Assembly: GCA_003344405.1 (NCBI GenBank)
Contig: NOWV01000088.1
Coordinates: forward strand, 186,001 to 250,000
DNA from: Trichoplax sp. H2
Taxonomy: Eukaryota > Placozoa > Uniplacotomia > Trichoplacea
Direction of reading: 5' to 3'
Length of the DNA stretch: 64,000 nt
The notes below the pieces were generated by a model. That model searched no databases and was not told where the DNA came from. It worked only from the letters and a program-made list of their open reading frames with translations. Positions 37,101 to 56,879 of the stretch are shown piece after piece; positions within the stretch are counted from its first letter, which is position 1, and each line of letters opens with the position of its first letter. The translations under genes and the position numbers were made by a program.

Positions 37101-38757
37101 CAGTGTTTCGTAAACATCGCATATAATTCTTTATCACGTTTAACGAATTGAGATGTAAGCGAAGCGTAATCTATCGCATTTACAAAATCTGCTTATAATC
37201 ATTATCTATTAATCTATCCAACTCTTTTGATTTGCTTCAATTTTAATTTGGAAACCCGATAGGTATATCGATAATCTGCAAATAATTGACTAGCGACTAA
37301 TTTGTTCACATCTTTTCAATTGCTTAGATTTTGATATAGACTGAGAAAGCGAACAAACCATTAAATCCGCTTATAATTATTTAATCTGTCCAATTCTCTT
37401 TTACTGATCTAAATTTTAAAATGCGATAAAATGAACATATGTGCCTATGTTAACCTTGATATACTACCTGCACTCTCTAGTTATCGTTCCGTGATTAATT
37501 AACTGGAACGTATATCTAGCAGACGAATAGTCGTAAGTTAGATGTACAATAGGTATTGATACTACGCGATTTTATCCTATATCTGTTATATTTAAATAGG
37601 ACGGCTAGGTTAGACGTGTAGAATATTGTAGCTTAGGTATAACAAAACAGTTGGTACAAAAATTTCTACAAGTGATTGATTACTAGTATAACCAATTACT
37701 TTAATGTAACAGTTGTTGCTATGTTTTCATCGGCTCTATAACATTTCTGGATGGTATTTTTTTGACAAATTATAACATTTCATTTAGGAAGAGCATATTA
37801 ATTCATGATTCGGTAATATCTCCGAGAATTATCTTGGGGAAATTTCATGACTTTATGAAGCAAATTTTAAGTTGAATTTAGGATCCGTAATAGAGAAGAA
37901 AAATCTTGTATAATGAAAATACATAATACTGTGCCATTATAAATTATTTTTCAACGTATAATTTGTTTGTCTACTGTATATGTACAAATCAGTATTAAGA
38001 TAGGACAATCACGATCATAATTACTACCAGTATGATTCTCCTTATATCTACATTTTGCTGCGGTAATTGAAATTCAATAAATGGTGATATTTAGTCTTTC
38101 CTTTTTGTAAAATTACCTACATGAAGTACCACACGACTATCGTAAGATTTACTATAGTGTCAATGAATACTTTACTTCCCTACTGATTTTCATCTATGAA
38201 CATACCAGTGGGTAGAATAGTTCAGTTATTTACTAATAGTGTTATATTATTTACTAGCAATTGTATTATTGAATTTCATGATCAGTCTCTTAGCAGTCCA
38301 GTTCTTTCCAACAGCAGGGCACTAACGCCTATTGTTCCCTTAAGCTATAATGGCGGACTGCCGCTGTGACTTGGTAGTTCCAATCCGATTATTATGAATT
38401 CTTCTTATTTACTCACTACTCTAGCATTCATACTAAAACACCATCAAAACAAGACATTAAAGGCACTACAATCAAAATGATTTATTCATTTGACGTTATA
38501 ATAATCAAGTTATTTTATGAAAACTGACAGTGGTATATACGACCGAGATTCAGGCATGTTGGAAACCCAAAAGGAAAAGATTTCGTCTTTGCTTCCAACG
38601 TATTTGCTATATAAGTAGACCAGTAGACTGAATAGTTTATTTGATGACTATTCCCATATTTTCCTATCAGAATTAACTTGAATCATTTTTCTTAAAGTAT
38701 TTATTCTATGAAAGACTTGATTTATTTCTTTATTTAAATCTTTCATGATCATCTATT
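34122..38757. other. Spacer between gene A and gene B
   Basis: About 4.6 kb with no firm gene. The open stretch 34889-35035 on the plus strand is the only part with a faint domain resemblance (degenerate EF-hand). Frames 35611-35796 and 35949-36167 show no family signal. Between about 36180 and 37430 there are diverged words such as 'attttaatct' and 'gataatctg' suggesting old repeats. Gene A's true last exon may lie in the first part of this spacer. Confidence 0.4.
34889..35035 (+). pseudogene. Possible orphan exon with degenerate EF-hand-like segment
   Basis: The plus-strand frame is open for 48 codons to a TGA and includes LSEAFHGDSFITRNELTVVL. This resembles the second half of an EF-hand loop and exiting helix (D-x-x-I-x-x-x-E-L), but the first loop ligands are missing. 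A possible acceptor (tttttag before 34905) would need a phase-1 upstream exon, so it does not join gene A's phase-0 exon 7. Chance is a real alternative. Confidence 0.15.
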
Positions 38758-38772
38758 TGAAAAAGTTTATCC

Positions 38773-41700
38773 ATGTCAGATTATGATAAGATTCATTTTC
38801 GTGTCCCTACTCAATTGCGGAAATTACTAGTTGATTTCAGTTTACATTGCCTATATTATCAACCAAGCGATTTATACCAATTTGCTGCTTCTTATTTTCA
38901 ACGGCAAGTCGAACACCAACAAGGTAGGACAGCAATAGTAGATGCGATTATACCTATATCGAAGAGAAGCGAATACTTATTGATTTGGTTAGGCTTAGAA
39001 AGGATAGTTTGGATTGAATTTGATATCTTGCTCGCCTTTTGGCACTAGAATAGTTACTGTATGAAAGGATGGATTATTTTAATTTTGGACTAATAATCTT
39101 GATTTTTATGATGATTGAATATACGCTAGGATTTATTATGATTGAATATTGATGACTGTGATAATATACTAGAATGATTTTGGTCACTTGTTGTCCTTCA
39201 ATAACAAGATTGTTACATACGTGATTTTGGTTGTCTTTAGTTCATCTTGTTAGACCAACGGTATTTAAACGCATTCATTTTATTCATTATAAATTAGGAA
39301 ATTGAATAAGTAGCGTACAGTAGTTTAGGTAAAGAAATGTTAAAGAGTAATGGCGCTAAATTAGATTTCTATTTAGTCATAGTTGTGATTGCACTGACAA
39401 GTTTACGTTATATCAGTTTTCGTCCGCTTTGTTCGTAGACAATCACAGTACTATTTTTTCTATTGCGGGTTTATTTAAGAGACGGTAGCAATTTTATATT
39501 GTTAGCCAACAATTACTGTCTATTTTTTATTCTATTCCTTTTTCATCTACACCCCAGTATAGCAACAGCGTGTTAAAAGTATGATGATGGGCTACAGTAA
39601 CCCTATTGGATTAATGGCTGTTCGTATTGCTTAGACTAATAGTGATGTTCAATACTTTTCAGCAAAGTTGTGAAACTGCGCGATCATATCTAATAGTCTA
39701 CGCGAAGTTTCAATACTATACTGGATATCAATTTAAACGGAGGATTGGATAGAAAGTAGTATTAAAAAAATGTATCTACTAATTATATTACTGTACTTGA
39801 GTGGTGATTTACGCGTAGAAGAAAGAGTTAATAGTTGATATAAATAGTTGATATCAATATAGGTGATAGATTTTGATAGAAGATTATCTGAAACTTATCA
39901 TCATGTTGACTTGATATTTGCATAAGATACTGGATATCAATTTAGAATCATGTTGATTTAATAGAATAGTATCTACAACTTGCTGGTCATATCAACTGGA
40001 TATTTGGATACTGTACGACATTTGATGTTGATTTAGATTAAAAAAAAATGTGAAATTAATGGAACATAAATTGGTTAAAACCACTTTTAACCTTTTCCAA
40101 TTCTACAAGAATATTCCATATAACTTAATTAAAAATACAATTTAATACTCCTCTACCATACTCAGAATTTAAGAAACATATTAGTCTGTTATATAAAAAC
40201 AGAACTTTACATAGCTGTCTGCTACTGCCTTTTACAAACAGAGTAGGAATCGGACAAGCACACTATTGCATTATGCTGGCCATCTTGATCCAAAATTACT
40301 TTATTAAGCATAAAAGACTATTCTACATCTCATCATCTTTACTCCATTCTACTGTTGCACTTTCAATACTTATTATTGCCATCATACCCCAAATTTACTA
40401 TCTCTAACGAAGAATTGGAAATATTACCGCCATTATGTAGAGACATGGAGTGCTTTTAAATTTTTGATCACGTACCATCTGAACAGAATATGATTTCGAC
40501 GAGCGATAGAGTAAACCTAATATTCTTTAGCCAAATGGAATCATTTTTCTTTCAATCATATTCTAGAATTGATAATATGGATAGACACGAATGATAGCCA
40601 ACATAGTCTACCGTACTTTCTCCTATTTGAATAGTATAAATTGATTTGGCTGAGATACAGTAAGACAGAAACGATATTTTGATTGCTATTTTTCCATGGC
40701 ATTTATTTGGCAGTATCACTTAATATTGTCATTATTAACTAGTTTAAAGGCTGAAGGAATTCTATTAATGAACTGTTACCTATCGTATTTTTATACTAAC
40801 TTTTAGAGAAAAGTTCCATTGCCGACGGCAAAATATCGAAGCAAAATGGAACACTTTTCCCTGGGCAAAAGTGGAGAAAGGAACACAACATGTGGGCATT
40901 TCATTGCTACGTTCATAAGGATGCCAGACAAACCTTCTATGATGCCATGTATGAAAGTATTTTCAATCAGGAACTACTTATGCCTCACAGTATGGATGGA
41001 TTTTACTCGTCGAAAATGACAGATATACCATTTAAAAGATATACTAGGGCAGTTTATCATGGTTATTCCCCTTTACCAGCAAATAGAGATTCATTAACAC
41101 CAGTAGAAAGTAATGATATGGACGGGAACCGCTGCTATGTAAGTAGAGCTCCTATGTTCACAAAGCAAGATCATGATGGAACTATTCATGAAGGCAGTAA
41201 TCAATATCTTAAGGAAGTTTTCATAGAGAAAATTCAACAAAATATCAGTAAAGATGACGAAGAAGATCCTAATAGAAATGATCCCGTATTTCAAACTATC
41301 AGCCATCAAAACGGTGAAAGACATAATCAATATTTCTTGCTAACAGCAAGCAATACAGAGAAAAATGAGAATCAGCCATCTATTCAGAATAGACCAAAAT
41401 CTCTTGATTCGCATAAGGATATTGATCAGCAGAATGATATCCAAAGTTATGTCGACACAGATTTAAAAAGTAAATATCAAGCAGAAGCAGACCCTAAACA
41501 AAATAAAATTCAAGATCTTACCGATACTGGAGAAGAATGTCAGTCTCTTATTGCGGCAAAGCCTACAACTAGAAGAGATGAAATTGAAATTGATAATGTT
41601 AAAATGACGAATGAAATCGATCATTCCGATTGTAGTGATATTTCGGCAGATAAAACCCCTGAAAAAACCACGAAGAAAATTCAAGAATCCTTTCAAATGG

Positions 41701-44700
41701 AGGAAAATGAAGGAAAAGATCCTTTATCGAATAATACAAACAAGGAAATCAACGCTAAAGATTCGGCCAAGAATAAAACGAATACCAATACTGCAAAGAG
41801 AGTAGCAGCGAATGGACGGAAAACGCCATTTAAGGGCAGCCAAGGACATCGAAAAGTCAGTAACGAAGAGCCAATCTTGAAGAATCCAAAGCATCAAGGA
41901 AATCAAGATGTCAAATTGCAGAGAAAGAAAGAGTATACGTCTAAGACGGTTGTTCCAGTTCAGAATGCTACCAGTAAATACAAAATCCCCAATAAATTGA
42001 TCGATAGCAAGAGCAAGAAAGGAAGGCAAGATAGCGTTCAGTCCACCGATACTCTAACAACTCCATTGAATAAGAGAACTACCGGTGAAAAGGCTGAAGG
42101 AAAGAAAGAAAATCTTAAGGTAAAATGGCATAAAATCTATGAAAAAATTATTCAAATAGAAGAAGAAAAGACTTTACAAGACAAATCGAGAGAAAATACA
42201 GTTCATAAATTACCGCTGAAAAGACAAAACGGCACCGGGAAAACTCAAGGTGAGAATAAGCCAAGAAATTTATCTCTAAATGCAGGCAAGAAAGTGAATA
42301 TCAAGGCATTTGATCGAGAAATACAGCGAAAACAAGAACACTTGTCTAACAGGGAGAAAAAGCGAACGTTTAATAAAAACTATAAAAGTTTAAATCTTGA
42401 GAAAAGTCAAGATAATAACGCAAAGCAGTCTACCCCTGCAGTAGGTATAAGTAAGAATAATAATGAGAAAAAAACACTAGCTAGTAAAATAGCATTAACT
42501 AGTTCTCAGAAGCATCTTCAATCTAAATTAGAGAATAGTGATCGTCAGGCTGTATACCCTGTAAATGATCTTGAAAATACTGATAATGGCACAGAACATG
42601 ATAGAGAAGAAGGAAATCTTTTAGAAAAGCCAAGTCATGTCTTGGAGGGAAGTGAAAGGGAGAACTATCGGAAAGAAGTTGTTCATGCTCACCCGTCTTC
42701 AAGTTCGTTGCTCTTGGAAGAAATAACGCAAAATGATGATATTCTATTACAAAATGAGGACAGAGAAGAAAGTGTGCGAGACTGTCCAGAAGTGGAGTCG
42801 GAGGAAAGTGAAAGGGAGAGCTATCGGAAAGATACTGTTCATGCTCACGCGTCTTCAAGTTCGTTGCTCTTGGAAGAAATAACGCAAAATGATGATACTC
42901 AATTACAAAATGAGGACAGAGAAGAAATTGTGCAAGGCTATCTAGAAGTGGAGTCGGAGGAAAATGAAAGGGAGAACTATCGGAAAGATGTTGTTCAAGC
43001 TCACGAGTCTTCAAGTTCGTTGCTCTTGGAAGAAATAACGCAAAATGACGATACGAGTATTCTATTGCAAAATGAGGACAGAAAAGAATCTGTGCGAGAC
43101 TCTCTAGAAGTGGATACCCACAATTGTGGAAGTAAGAATATCAATACCAATGATTCTAGCCAAGGCAGTGCATTGGAGAACACTTTCGAAAGCAGCCTTA
43201 AAGTGAACGAAATACAAAATTTAGAGATGAAAGATAAGGGAAAAGAAGTTCTTCTTAACGTGCAAGATGACATCAAGTCAGAGCAACAACATCAATCGAA
43301 TTCGTTCATTCAGCCAGCGAAAGAGATCAATTTATTAGAGGCTAATGTAAACCATGATATCAAGCTTACTCCGCACGAAAATGAAACTTGTGTTTTGCCA
43401 AAATCTCAAGAAATTTCAAAGGCAGATGCTAAGCAGTATTTGACCATTTTAAATTCACTGAAACAAATCAATAAGACCGAACAAATCGATGAGAATAAGC
43501 CTAAATCGAAAGGAATGAAAAAGTTATCCTCTGTCTCAGGTAGTTCTATACTTCAAGAAGAAGAAGAAGACAGCATGACTCAGAAATCAAAAATGGTTAA
43601 AAAATTACCTCATGTTCCAGTCAATTTAGAATCTAAAATGATGATGGAAAGACACAAGAAAGGTACCGGTATTGATAGGAGCCAAAATCGATTAAGTAAC
43701 AAGAATGAGAATAAGTTGAAAAGTAAGGCAAATGTTGAGAATACTGCCAATGGAGGTCGTTTAGCCAAGCAGGCTAATGAGATTCTCAAAGCAAGAATTC
43801 GCACTTATTCTGATGCTTCTCATTACAAGAAAAAGTCTACATCAGCTGGTAACGTTATGCCATCTAAAGTAGTTCAAAATAAAGATCACCCACCGAGTCA
43901 TAATGAGATGCTGCTATATATTAAGAATAAACTAATCAAGAAAGGAGAATCAATCGGTAGTAATAATCTACTGGATAAAAAGAATCCAAGTATCCATGAT
44001 AACAAGAACAGAAGCATAAATGGTGTCCAAAGTGCTAATGCGGATCAAAACTATTCCAATGGAGTAGAAAAATCGATCGGTAATCATTTCAAGAAGTCCG
44101 CAGTTAACGATGAAACTGGAATACCAATCCGTGAAAAAGAGATAGTTAATTGTGCTCATGAAGTGATGGATGGCGAGAATTTTAATTCTAATAGTCCTAG
44201 CAATCCAAATGAACTAGCCACAATCTCCGTAATTGCAGAAACATCTAATTTAAAGAACTTAAATTCTACTTTAGCTGCAAGCGAAGATCAGCCAGGGATT
44301 ATGAATACTTTAAGCAACAATGATGGTCAAGATCAAGACAACTTACATCGCAATTTCGCAAAGGAGGACAGTACGAAGGTAGTAAACAATTTAGTTCAAA
44401 CTATGGATAAATCAGAGCAATTGATAGCGTTGATAAACAGCGATATTAGTACATTAGAGGATACCAGAAATCGGCCAGTAAAACATAATTCCTGTGTAGC
44501 AGATGTGAGAGATGCCGATAGCAATATTGCAATATCGCCAGTTGATCGCAATATCCCTATAATCCCCCTGGATAGTAAGAGTAATAAACTTGAAAGTACT
44601 CCAAAAGCGGATTTATTGCCAAAGTTTCTAGATTCGATCAAATTGACTACAGAACAGCTACCAAGTTATCAAGGCATTCACCATGGAGAATATCGCCTTG

Positions 44701-47700
44701 AACAGGAAAATCAGAAGCAAGTTCCAATGACGAGCTTCCATAAAAAGGATCTTTCAGAGAAATCGAGCTGCGATAGCTACAGCAATGGAACAGAACTATC
44801 CAAGGAATTAACTCAATCTGCGCCGGCAGATCCAGCATCAGCTGAGACAAAAAGCCACATGCCTTCTACGAACAATTGGATCGAGAATCTGCGAAATGCA
44901 AACATCGCTGATCTTCCTACCTTAAGAAGCGAAAATTTAGAAAAATGTGTCCCTTCAGCTTCTAAACATACCTGTACCGAGCTAAACTATGATAGAAATC
45001 TTGCAAGTCCTACTATAATTTCCAATGATGCAGCTGAAATAATGAATGGATCCGAGCCTAATAAGGACGTTAATCAAGTAAGATGGGAACAGAAATCTTT
45101 AACCGATCGTGATGAGGGCAAAGAAGAGCAATTCTTAGGCCAAGATAAAGAACGTTCGGATGGAGTAGAATTAGTTCGGCATCAAATTGATAGAGATCTA
45201 CAGTCTAAACAAGAATTTACCCTTTCAGCTTCACCTGCAAATTCTACTAAATTTATTAGAAATATTCCCTCTACCATCCCTAATACTAGTGCAAATAGAA
45301 TAGCATATCAGACTATGATCTCAGGAGAAGGTATTAATGTAGATGATTTTAAAGACGATTATCAACCCTGCCCACTCGGTTCCTGCATAGATAATTCTTC
45401 GATCGAGAATACTTCAGTTCATGATGATGTAGTTTATGAAGTTCAAGGTAATCAAACTAGTCAAGAATAGCTAAAGTATCTTGCTGCTATAAAGAATAGT
45501 GATGCTAATATTGATTGAATATCTTTACGTTCTGTTCAACAGGAATAAATGAGTCTGCCAAGTCCGTTGTACAAATCAGCAGAGAAATTTCAAGTAATGC
45601 TAATATTACTCATTCGTCCTTGGAATCAGACATACCTCAACATAGTGAAGCTTCTAATGATATAGACAGGAATCAATATCTACAGCCAATTCATATGGAG
45701 GACAAGATCGATGACGAGATTAGAAATAAGGCGTTAGGAAAGTCCCAATCTCAAACTTCCGAAGGAAGCAACACTGTCGGAATAAATGATAGACAAGAAG
45801 ACACAAACTATGGGCAAAAAGGCGTTAATACAAATAACTTTATAAAAATCTCTCAAATTCAAAATGAAAATTCAAATCAGGAAGTAGGTGATACCAGGGT
45901 ACAAGAAGAGAAAGAATCGAATATCAAGGCAGAAATACGGATTGAGAATACTATTAAGGTACAGATTGATGATAGAAGGGATGGCTCAATTGGAAATGAA
46001 ATCAATCCTAACATTAACCTACGAGACCAGAAGCCAAGCAATCAAAAATTTCAAAAGGCAAAAGAGGCTGAGAATAATAAGCCATTGCATATTAGTTCTA
46101 ATCTTGCGGTTGATGATGCATCCAAGAATAACCCAGTTTCGAATGTTGCTGAGGATAGTGAGAATAATGACATCGAAAATGTAGACATTAATGTAGAATT
46201 AATGAATGAAGCATCTAATAAAGTTGGGGAACAGAAATTACCAACTAATATTGGTCCTAATGCAAAGACTATGAAGAAAGAAGGAAACTTAGATTTTGGG
46301 ATGGATTTGAAGTTAGAATCTTATGTTCAAGACATGAAGATCAAGAAAGAAAGTGCCATCGCTTCAGCAAAAAAAGCTGTCAAGAGTTCCTACATCGATC
46401 AAAAACAAAACCAATTGGAAAGAGAGAAGATAGAGAATGTGCATGCTAACCCACATCAGGTACGTAAAGAAACAGAAACAATCTTCCCTTCCACGGCGGA
46501 TATACGGGTATCATCGCTTATGAAGGGGGAAAAGCAGAATGGTAACGATGAGATGGTTTCTACTGCTGCCTTGCTATTGCCTCAATGCAATAATCAAGAT
46601 AGTTGTACTGAACAGCCGAAAGAAAGCAACCATGATTCTGAGATTAAGCTGATTGAGCGAGAAAAGTACAGTAAGGAAGTGAATGATGATAATATGCTAA
46701 TAAAACATTCATCGTACAAAGACACCATAAATACTGATATGTTGAAAGAAGATTTTTCAAGCGTGGACATTACTCAAAATAAGCAGGATCGTTGTCAAAA
46801 TGATACAAGTACTAATGCTAACGATTTGGAATCAGAATCAATTGGCCAAGGTTTTCGTGATGAAGAAGAAGAGGAAGTAAGCACATCAGTAGAGAATACA
46901 AAGAAGAAACATCGTAGCCATCGTCATGGCCATAGTAAACGAAAAGATGGTAAGAAACATCGCAAAAAACATCGAAAAGAGAAAACTTCTAATTCTCATC
47001 ACCATAAGGTCAGCTTAAAATAATTAGAAGTAAATCTTGTATTTCTTACAAGCTAGTCGACTTTTCTAATGGTGTATAGAAACTATGGTTTACATATTTA
47101 TTATAGCTCCTGTCTGCAATATTGTTAATACAATTACAGCGTTTCTATTCTAAATTAATGATAGAAATAATTTTGAAATGCTGTACCGGTAATATAGGGA
47201 AGTCTGCTAGAATCGATCATAGAAGAAGATGAAGATGTAGCAATAGAGCCAGAAACAAGGAAATCAACTGATTTTTATGTGGAGCCTGATCATGAAGTAG
47301 CAAAACTTATAGGAAAATTAATCTGCAATGAAGAAATCGATGAAGACAGCGATGTTGAGCAAGATATTGAATCTATTATTTACGATGATGAAATATTTTA
47401 CCCACTAATTAATGCCTTAGTCTCAAAGGTAGGATATCATTGTTAAAAAAATTAATAAGTAAACAGTTAAAATTGTAAAATCATAAAACATTCGAACGCA
47501 TTGATATTAATATAGCATGCTCTTATGTTTTATATTATTAGTATGAAAGCATCGTTGAGAATAAATTAAGCGATTTTTCCAGCAATGATCAAGAACTTGT
47601 TGAAGGACAGTTTCAATCATTTCAGGAAATATTAGCTACAGCAGATAAATGTTGGTCAGCATACCATGCTAGTAATGATTTTGAGGTTTTAGAGAACATC

Positions 47701-48403
47701 AGGAGACTTAAAAGCACATTAATTGAGGTAAGTTGACGACCAAAAAACTAGTCAATTCGACTAGCTATTGAAGCATTTACGTACTTTATTAGTAATGTTA
47801 GCAAGTGAAAACGATTTAACATGGTCTAGTTGTAAGAAAATTTTCTTAACCTTGATCTTACTTAAGTTGCGAATGGCTCTATTCCATTTGTAGTTGATAG
47901 ATGAAAATTATATCCATCAAGATGGCCTTAGTATAATTAGTAATACTATTGGAAAATCTCGTGTGCCGAAGAATTGTATTATTTTATAAAGTGAATAAGT
48001 ATACTCTATTAACAAACAACTGCACGGAGGCTTGCAAACGTTTCCCAATAAATATAAAAATGCTGTACCTATGATTAATGTAAACTAGTATATGATGAAT
48101 AAAATGCATTCTTCAGCAATGGTGATTATCTCGTGATATACTGTAGTACGGTAAACGTAATTTAGGGTTAATTACGTAGCAAATTATAATTATATGCAAT
48201 CAACCAAAAAAGAAATTGTTTTCGTTCAAAATTTCGTTAGTCACCAAGTGCTTGCATGTCTGCATTTGTAAGACGTGCAGAGCTTACGATTTTAGACATT
48301 TCAGGATGATAGCATGCTACGTTATGAAGAACCAATGGATTTAAGAGAGATAGTCCATCCAGTCACACATTTTCAGCTTAGTTGCTTTTTATTAATTTTT
48401 TGA
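38773..48403 (+). CDS. Gene B: RIIa docking-domain protein with giant disordered middle
   Basis: Six exons join in phase: 38773-38923, 40807-45447, 45543-47008, 47198-47428, 47542-47727, 48305-48403, for about 2,257 aa. An in-frame TGA five codons before the ATG supports the start. Residues 11-48 (VPTQLRKLLVDF...QPSDLYQFAASYFQRQVEHQ) match the RIIa dimerisation/docking fold of PKA regulatory subunits and sperm/ciliary proteins such as CABYR and SPA17, which bind amphipathic AKAP helices. Next comes a moderately ordered patch (MWAFHCYVHKDARQTFYDAM), then about 2,000 residues rich in Asn, Lys, Glu and Ser. Three near-identical 52-aa repeats sit at about residues 667-822. A Lys/Arg/His tract (about 2050-2086) precedes two exons of 77 and 62 codons homologous to gene A exons 6 and 7. 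The last exon (DDSMLRYEEPMDLREIVH...) is inferred only from phase and splice sites. No catalytic domain is seen. An anchoring or scaffold role at cilia is an inference. Confidence 0.8.
42640..43121 (+). repeat. Three in-frame 156-bp repeats in gene B
   Basis: The word GAAAGGGAG starts at 42654, 42810 and 42966, an exact 156-bp period (52 codons). Each unit encodes RE.YRK..V.AH.SSSSLLLEE, then ITQNDD, then LQNEDR.E. The units are nearly identical in DNA, so the expansion or homogenisation is recent. The third has a small insertion (DDTSILLQ). Confidence 0.9.
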
Positions 48404-48786
48404 ATAGCTCTCTAGTAACAAATAGCGCAGCAAGTCTAATCAGACAGCACCAATAATATAATTAAAGGTCAACAAAGTAAAACAGTGTATTTTGCAATCA
48501 TCCAGCCAAACAATATTAGGGCATCTAGACATCAAATTAAATTATGGCATGTTCAATTATATATTAGAAATCTGTTTCAAACACTCTTAAATTAAATTTC
48601 AAATTTCATTGGCCAAGAAATTGATCAACACAGTATGTGTATCTTCATTTAAACGATTCTATTTTAGGATCAAGTTGTTTCAATTAAATTAAAAGCGAAC
48701 AATTGAGGCGAAATAATTTACTGCAGTGAATCAACACTGTAAAAAAATTCTCTAAAGGCAGGGTGTAGTGAAGGAGGATATTATAT
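48404..48786. other. Convergent intergenic spacer
   Basis: Only about 380 bp separate the proposed gene B stop from the glycerol kinase stop on the other strand. A TTTATT (minus-strand AATAAA) at about 48388-48393 lies inside gene B's proposed last exon and could serve the glycerol kinase transcript, so the two 3' ends may overlap. Confidence 0.4.
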
Positions 48787-56150
<7,364 letters not shown>

Positions 56151-56860
56151 TTCTTAGCAGAATTGAGCTATAGTCATGCAAAAGATAGAAAATTGCAAAA
56201 TGATATTACCATGATTGATGGAAGCAAATCCATCCAACAGTATTGCAATGGATGGAGAAACAATCTCCTTTTCCATCCATACGCATTTTCCGACGATCAA
56301 TACCGACGCATCGAAAGGTAAGAATCGATACTGCAGATCGACATCCACTGCTCAAGTATCATCTATGCATTAATATAGTAATAACATCATTCAATCTCTT
56401 TAGCCATGATACAATCATGGCCAAAGAGTAGGAGACAATTTCCAATTTTGCCCTTACAAAATGTCGACGAGCAAGAGCTTCTTCCAGCAGAGTTGGCACG
56501 TTAGTTGACTGGTTGGTCCGTACCGGGATATTCAAGGGTCTCGCTATTTTATAGTGTTCAGTATAGTAGGCAAGGCCATCCCCTGGCATACCAGGTCGGG
56601 TAGAAGATGGACAATGGTGGTACCCTAGTCGCTGGTTGCACCATATGCCATAGTATGCGACTTGACCAATCAGCGTTTGCACGCTGATTGTTTATACAGT
56701 CTCCACCTTTTCCTTACCTCTAGGGACAATCGAGTCCGGTCCAGTCCGGTCCGGACCGGTTTACAGCTGTTTACGCGATGGTTTGTTTGTTTGTTGATGA
56801 ACAACATGGCGTCATGATAAACAAGGAAGGATTGGACATGGACCACCAGAAATAGAATGG
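56151..56860. promoter_or_regulatory. Upstream region of glycerol kinase with GC-rich palindromes
   Basis: This stretch precedes the GK start codon and is less AT-rich than its surroundings. It has a hairpin at 56663-56690 (aatcagcg...cgctgatt, carrying CCAAT on both strands) and a CCGGTCC-repeat with the 14-bp perfect palindrome ccggtccggaccgg at 56746-56759. Position and composition suggest the GK promoter, possibly working both ways. The minus-strand frame 56359-56682 has no family match. Transcription start not determinable from sequence. Confidence 0.4.
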
Positions 56861-56879
56861 TACTTTCTGCTGGTTTATG

